Source of the DNA: Candidatus Poseidoniaceae archaeon
Lineage (GTDB): Archaea; Thermoplasmatota; Poseidoniia; Poseidoniales; Poseidoniaceae
Assembly: GCA_013330925.1 (NCBI GenBank)
Contig: DUHJ01000208.1
Span: 1-16,293, forward strand
Direction of reading: 5' to 3'
Length of the DNA stretch: 16,293 nucleotides
Both the position numbers and the translations under genes were made by a program. Position 1 is the first letter of the stretch, and each line of letters begins with the position of its first letter. Positions 14,224 to 16,293 of this stretch are shown piece by piece. The notes under the pieces are model-generated. The model saw only the letters and a program-made list of their open reading frames with translations. It was not told the DNA's origin and made no database searches.

Positions 14224-14595
14224 ATGGTCGCTCCTGTTGTGCTCGTGGCCGTTGGCGGTGCGTTTGGGGCTGTCCTTCGCTGGAGCGTTGCTCCCGCAGC
14301 CGATGCAGAGGGCGTCCCGTGGGGCACACTGGGTGTGAATTTGCTCGGCTCCTTGCTGCTTGGTGCAATGACCGTGTTGTTGGCCGAAGCTGTTCTTTCT
14401 CGGGAGCAAGCGCTCGTGTTTGGTACAGGGCTGTTGGGGGCGTTCACGACCATGTCCACCTTCGCCGTTGAGGTCGTTCGGATGGTCGACGGTGGAGAGC
14501 AGGTGACCGCCATGGCGTACCTGCTCGGCACCCTCGTGGGCTGTCCTTTGTTGGCGTTTATTGGGTGGACCATGGCCGAGGCCGTGGTGGCCTGA
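14224..14595 (+). CDS. crcB: CrcB/Fluc fluoride channel
   Basis: This 123-residue, four-helix membrane protein lets fluoride leave the cell; Fluc channels work as antiparallel dimers. Signature segments are GGAFGAVLRW (11-20), GTLGVNLLGSLLLG (34-47, with pore Asn39) and GTGLLGAFTTMSTF (67-80). The last normally reads TTFSTF, whose two Phe line the ion path; here the first is Met77 and the second (Phe80) is kept. A lone gene copy implies a homodimer unless a second one exists elsewhere. It is divergent from HAM1 (72-bp gap) and its TGA abuts the reverse TGA of the CDF gene so that TGATCA holds both stops. The upstream gap has partial similarity to a fluoride riboswitch. Confidence 0.92.
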   Translation: MVAPVVLVAVGGAFGAVLRWSVAPAADAEGVPWGTLGVNLLGSLLLGAMTVLLAEAVLSREQALVFGTGLLGAFTTMSTFAVEVVRMVDGGEQVTAMAYLLGTLVGCPLLAFIGWTMAEAVVA

Positions 14596-15696
14596 TCATC
14601 GTGGAGACAGGACCTGGACGTCTTCGACGTGGTCCAAACGCATCACGGCATCGCGGCCGGACGCGATGGCTTCGTCGTTGACCTCCGACGAACACACCAG
14701 GACCGCGGTGGTGCCCTGCACAAGGAGATGGAGGGTCAATTCGATCGGGTTTGTCCCGGTGGCATCCTTCCAAGCACTGCGCACCGCCGCTTCAATTTCG
14801 TACCCGTTGGGCAGCGCAGGTGCGTCTTCCTGATCGTCCTCGGGGTCCACGTGAACCGTGAGGTCCTGCAACAAAGGCAGGGCTTCCATGACCCGATCCA
14901 CCGCCCGATGGGCGATTTCATGGCCTTGGGTCACCGAGAGTTTGGGGTGCACTTGCACGTGGGCTTCGGCAAAAATCCGTCCGCCCACGGTTTTCGTTTT
15001 CAACAGGTGGAGGTCTTCCACACCGCCCGTTTCGAGGATGAGTTCACGCATAACGGTGTAGGTTTCGCTGTCGACGCCGGCTTCTGAAAGTTCCAATCCT
15101 GCCTCCCACATGATGCGAAGTCCTGCACGCAGCAGCAGCAATCCGACCACAAGGGCGGCGACGAGGTCTCCTGAGGAGAACCCGTACATCGAAGCGAGAA
15201 GGCCAATGAAGACCGCGATGCTGGACAGTGCGTCCGTGCGGTGATGCACGGCGTTGGCGCGCAGCAAGGCGTGATCGTAGCGGTTGGCCACGCGCATCGT
15301 GGCTCGGAACAAACCCTCCTTGGCCACGATGGTGATGGCCGCCACGGCCAACGCGGGCTGTTCTGGACTCACCCATGACTGGCTCTGCAAACGTTCAGCC
15401 GCCTCGATGATGAGCATCACACCGGCCACAGCGATGACCACACCCACCGCCAACGAAGCCAAGGTCTCGAAGCGGCGATGGCCATAGGGATGGTTTTCGT
15501 CGGCTTCGGCCGCGCCAAGCCGGACCGCCATGTACACCACGATGTCGGACACAAGGTCCGTCAGGGAATGCAAGGCGTCAGCCAGCAGGGCCACGCTTCC
15601 GAACAGGACGCCACCAACGGCCTGAATCGAGGTGAGGACGAGGTTGACGAATCCGCCGGTGAGCGTGATGCGTCGCGCTGCGCGGTCTTGATCCAT
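14596..15696 (-). CDS. CDF-family divalent cation exporter
   Basis: This 366-residue cation diffusion facilitator exports Zn2+ or a similar ion by proton antiport. The membrane part has about six helices. The transport site is visible as H43-SLT-D47 in helix 2 and H151-HRT-D155 in helix 5 (an HD-HD set, typical of Zn/Co members; E. coli YiiP has DD-HD). ENHPYGHRRFE (67-77) is the conserved loop after helix 2. The cytoplasmic ferredoxin-like domain follows (TGGVEDLHLLKTK, IFAEAHVQV, LSVTQGHEIAHRA, DLTVHVDPED). About 80 further residues (286-366) extend past the normal end and again look alpha/beta, ending DHVEDVQVLSPR. It starts 9 nt after the nadA stop; a GAGGTG overlapping that stop is a good ribosome binding site, so the two are translationally linked. 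Confidence 0.9.
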   Translation of the reverse strand: MDQDRAARRITLTGGFVNLVLTSIQAVGGVLFGSVALLADALHSLTDLVSDIVVYMAVRLGAAEADENHPYGHRRFETLASLAVGVVIAVAGVMLIIEAAERLQSQSWVSPEQPALAVAAITIVAKEGLFRATMRVANRYDHALLRANAVHHRTDALSSIAVFIGLLASMYGFSSGDLVAALVVGLLLLRAGLRIMWEAGLELSEAGVDSETYTVMRELILETGGVEDLHLLKTKTVGGRIFAEAHVQVHPKLSVTQGHEIAHRAVDRVMEALPLLQDLTVHVDPEDDQEDAPALPNGYEIEAAVRSAWKDATGTNPIELTLHLLVQGTTAVLVCSSEVNDEAIASGRDAVMRLDHVEDVQVLSPR

Positions 15697-15705
15697 GGAG
15701 GCACC

Positions 15706-16293
15706 TCATTCTGTGATGGCAAGCATGCGTTCGAGGGCCAGCAACGACCCTTCCTGCACGGAGGTCGGGACCACCACTTGGTTGGGCAGTTCCCCGTGTT
15801 CCACGCGTTCCAGCACGTCGAGCAGGTACGCGGGGTGAATCATGTACATCGTTGAGCATGGACACACTTCTGCATCAAGGCATTCGATGTGCTTGTCAGG
15901 ATGCTCTTTTGCCATCCTTGCCACCATGTTGATCTCGGTGCCGACCGCGATGCTTGAGCCAGCAGGTTGGGCTTCGATGAAACGCTTGATGAATTCCGTC
16001 GAGCCGTCGGCGTCCGCGGCATCGACCGTGGCCCGTGGGCACTCGGGGTGAACGACGACCACGCCGTCAGGGTGACGGTTTCTGAAATCAGCAATCTGGG
16101 CTGCAGTGAATCGCTTGTGGACGCTGCAGAACCCGTGCCAAAGAAGAATTCTCGCGTCTTCAAGGTCTCCGGTGGCCCCCATGTTGGGAATCCACACCGG
16201 CATGCGATCTTCCTCAAGGCCCATCTTCAGACCGGTGTTTCGCCCAAGATGCTGGTCGGGGAAGAACAGGACTGCGCCGTTCGCTCCTGCGCG
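15706..16293 (-). CDS. nadA: Quinolinate synthase, C-terminal two thirds (cut by window edge)
   Basis: 195 residues are visible; the frame stays open to the window edge, and about 110 N-terminal residues of a normal protein of about 300 lie outside. NadA condenses iminoaspartate with dihydroxyacetone phosphate to quinolinate in NAD synthesis, using a 4Fe-4S cluster. The three cluster-cysteine regions are recognisable: WHGFCSVHKRF, VVVHPECPRA, and AEVCPCSTMYMIHP near the C-terminus. FFPDQHLGRNTG close to the edge matches the family's PDxxLGxN substrate segment. CPCSTMYM carries an extra cysteine compared with the common CPxM form. An internal ATG at 16224 should not be taken as the start, because conserved sequence continues upstream. 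It is followed at 9 nt by the CDF exporter. Confidence 0.93.
   Translation of the reverse strand, partial: RAGANGAVLFFPDQHLGRNTGLKMGLEEDRMPVWIPNMGATGDLEDARILLWHGFCSVHKRFTAAQIADFRNRHPDGVVVVHPECPRATVDAADADGSTEFIKRFIEAQPAGSSIAVGTEINMVARMAKEHPDKHIECLDAEVCPCSTMYMIHPAYLLDVLERVEHGELPNQVVVPTSVQEGSLLALERMLAITE

Noticed and set aside
15706..16224. Taking the ATG at 16224 as the nadA start
   Set aside because: The frame stays open to the window edge and the upstream residues (VLFFPDQHLGRNTG) match the NadA family, so the gene is truncated by the window.
1..16293. CRISPR array, IS element, integrase or attachment site beside the tRNA
   Set aside because: No direct repeats with spacers, no transposase or integrase motifs, and no repeat of the tRNA 3' end elsewhere in the window were seen.

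Overview
The window looks like a piece of a planktonic Thermoplasmatota genome, most likely a Marine Group II (Poseidoniia) archaeon. The reasons are gene content and signals: deoxyhypusine synthase, prokaryotic-type SpeD, Alba, Bud32, a tRNA-Gly with no encoded CCA and a TATA box about 30 bp upstream, GC-rich and Asp/Glu-rich proteins, and several signal-peptide or membrane-anchored surface proteins with many N-glycosylation sequons. The lineage is inferred from style and content; no phylogeny was run.

Layout. 1-646 (minus): the 5' end of a secreted protein and a small DUF6015-like protein. 679-707 is a short divergent promoter region. 789-3191 (plus): a tight polyamine/hypusine cluster of agmatinase-type ureohydrolase, S-adenosylmethionine decarboxylase and deoxyhypusine synthase. 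3236-6307 (plus): a 1023-residue secreted, C-terminally anchored surface protein with 41-residue repeats. 6370-6441: tRNA-Gly(GCC). 6504-6830: Alba, overlapping tail to tail with an ArsC/LMW-PTP gene on minus. 7291-9339 (plus): Mrp/NBP35-type ATPase, DUF971 protein and Bud32 kinase. 9344-11416 (minus): a PAP2-type enzyme fused to a large ectodomain. 11503-12339 (plus): enoyl-CoA hydratase. 12340-12538: non-coding, with three perfect 6-bp hairpins. 12539-14151 (minus): HAM1/RdgB pyrophosphatase, then an unrecognised membrane-anchored Pro-rich protein. 14224-14595 (plus): CrcB/Fluc fluoride channel. 14596-16293 (minus): NadA (its 5' part lies outside the window), then a CDF metal exporter.

How the genes fit together. 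The first cluster would supply decarboxylated AdoMet and remove urea from an agmatine-type substrate, next to the enzyme that modifies aIF5A. The Mrp-DUF971 pair is the usual neighbourhood of an Fe-S carrier ATPase, yet this Mrp has no cysteine at all: where the family has CxxC it carries an insertion of about 27 extra residues that reads like a small beta module. DUF971 beside it keeps a four-cysteine site. Bud32 belongs to the KEOPS tRNA t6A machinery, HAM1 cleans the nucleotide pool, NadA makes quinolinate for NAD, and CDF and CrcB are ion exporters. No mobile element, CRISPR array or integrase was seen.
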